Positions 5,115 through 5,326 of a stretch of DNA of 5,326 nucleotides are shown one piece after another (the first letter of the stretch is position 1; every line of letters begins with the position of its first letter). The stretch lies in NCBI GenBank assembly GCA_017990865.1, contig JAGNNB010000243.1, positions 1 through 5,326 on the forward strand, in the 5' to 3' direction. Both the position numbers and the translations under genes were made by a program. The notes beneath the pieces are model-generated. The model ran no database searches. It saw nothing but the letters and a program-made list of their open reading frames with translations, and had not been told where the DNA came from. Source of the DNA: Lysobacteraceae bacterium. GTDB lineage: Bacteria; Pseudomonadota; Gammaproteobacteria; Xanthomonadales; Xanthomonadaceae.

Positions 5115-5326
5115 ATGAGTCATCCCCGCAGCAACTCTGCGTTCCGACACGCCGCGCTTCCCGTCGCCGTCGCGGCGGCGCTGACCCCGATGTGGGCGTC
5201 GGCGCAAGACAGCGACGAAAAACCCCAGGAACTCGATCGCGTCAACGTCATCGGCACGCGCATTCCGCGCGCCGCGGAGACCGAAGGCACTTCGCCGGTG
5301 CTCACCCTCGACCGCACCGCGATCGA
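5115..5326 (+). CDS. N-terminal part of a TonB-dependent outer-membrane receptor (runs off the right edge)
   Basis: 70 codons plus two bases are visible. Residues 1-30 are a signal peptide: Arg5 and Arg11 in the n-region, the hydrophobic stretch AALPVAVAAALTPMW and an AXA site (ASA, cleavage after residue 30, before QD). A short charged spacer follows, then LDRVNVIGTRI (about 40-50), a TonB-box-like segment with the (V/I)xVxGTRI pattern seen at the start of TonB-dependent receptor plugs. SPVLTLDRTAI (60-70) is the first plug strand, where these receptors usually read pV-(V/L)-(T/S)-xxxI. The full protein would be expected to have a plug domain and a 22-strand barrel and to import a large substrate (siderophore, sugar polymer, peptide or similar) with energy from TonB-ExbBD. 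The substrate cannot be read from this end. The preceding AraC gene on the same strand is a plausible regulator. Confidence 0.88.
   Translation, partial: MSHPRSNSAFRHAALPVAVAAALTPMWASAQDSDEKPQELDRVNVIGTRIPRAAETEGTSPVLTLDRTAI

Noticed and set aside
4727..5116. Minus-strand open frame (129 codons) covering the AraC tail and the gap before the receptor
   Set aside because: Arg/Val/Cys-rich shadow translation without domain or ribosome binding site, and it crosses the long stem-loop and the palindrome.

Overview
The window is high-GC bacterial DNA. All four genes I can support lie on the + strand, and the regulatory gaps between them are unusually rich in symmetry. The organism is probably a gammaproteobacterium of the Xanthomonadaceae (Lysobacter, Stenotrophomonas or Xanthomonas type). 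Three things point there: strong GC bias at third codon positions, a single GTAG-type REP element (about 3499-3522) of the kind common in that family and in pseudomonads, and a pairing of a CadC-like winged-helix/beta-propeller membrane protein with a TonB-dependent receptor. This is inference from pattern; no marker gene is present.

Layout. (1) Bases 1-719 are the C-terminal end of a protein that starts before the window; its whole visible length aligns with the C-terminal 235 or so residues of the next gene. (2) A good sigma-70-like promoter (773-801) follows, and then a complete 844-residue protein (883-3417). It has an N-terminal DNA-binding winged helix, a long Ala/Asp/Thr-rich cytoplasmic linker, one membrane helix and a large periplasmic TolB/PD40-type beta-propeller. 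(3) The 384-base gap 3418-3801 has no credible gene. It holds hairpins, a REP element, a cluster of three TTTCGGA direct repeats and a perfect interrupted palindrome just before a ribosome binding site. (4) An AraC-family regulator (3802-4935) has an unusual C-terminal tail of about 98 residues. (5) The gap 4936-5114 holds a long 19-pair stem-loop and a near-perfect 20-base palindrome. (6) The first 70 codons of a TonB-dependent outer-membrane receptor (signal peptide, TonB-box-like segment, start of the plug) run off the right edge at 5115-5326.

How the genes may work together (inference). The locus looks like a sensory and uptake module. Two paralogous membrane-spanning one-component regulators could sense a periplasmic cue with their propellers. 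A cytoplasmic AraC regulator with a cupin-like ligand domain sits directly upstream of, and on the same strand as, the outer-membrane receptor it may control. The ligand cannot be told from this window. Nothing here proves a new system. The points most worth a second look are the tandem propeller regulators with conserved cysteine pairs, the extended AraC tail, and the palindromes and stem-loop before the AraC and receptor genes.
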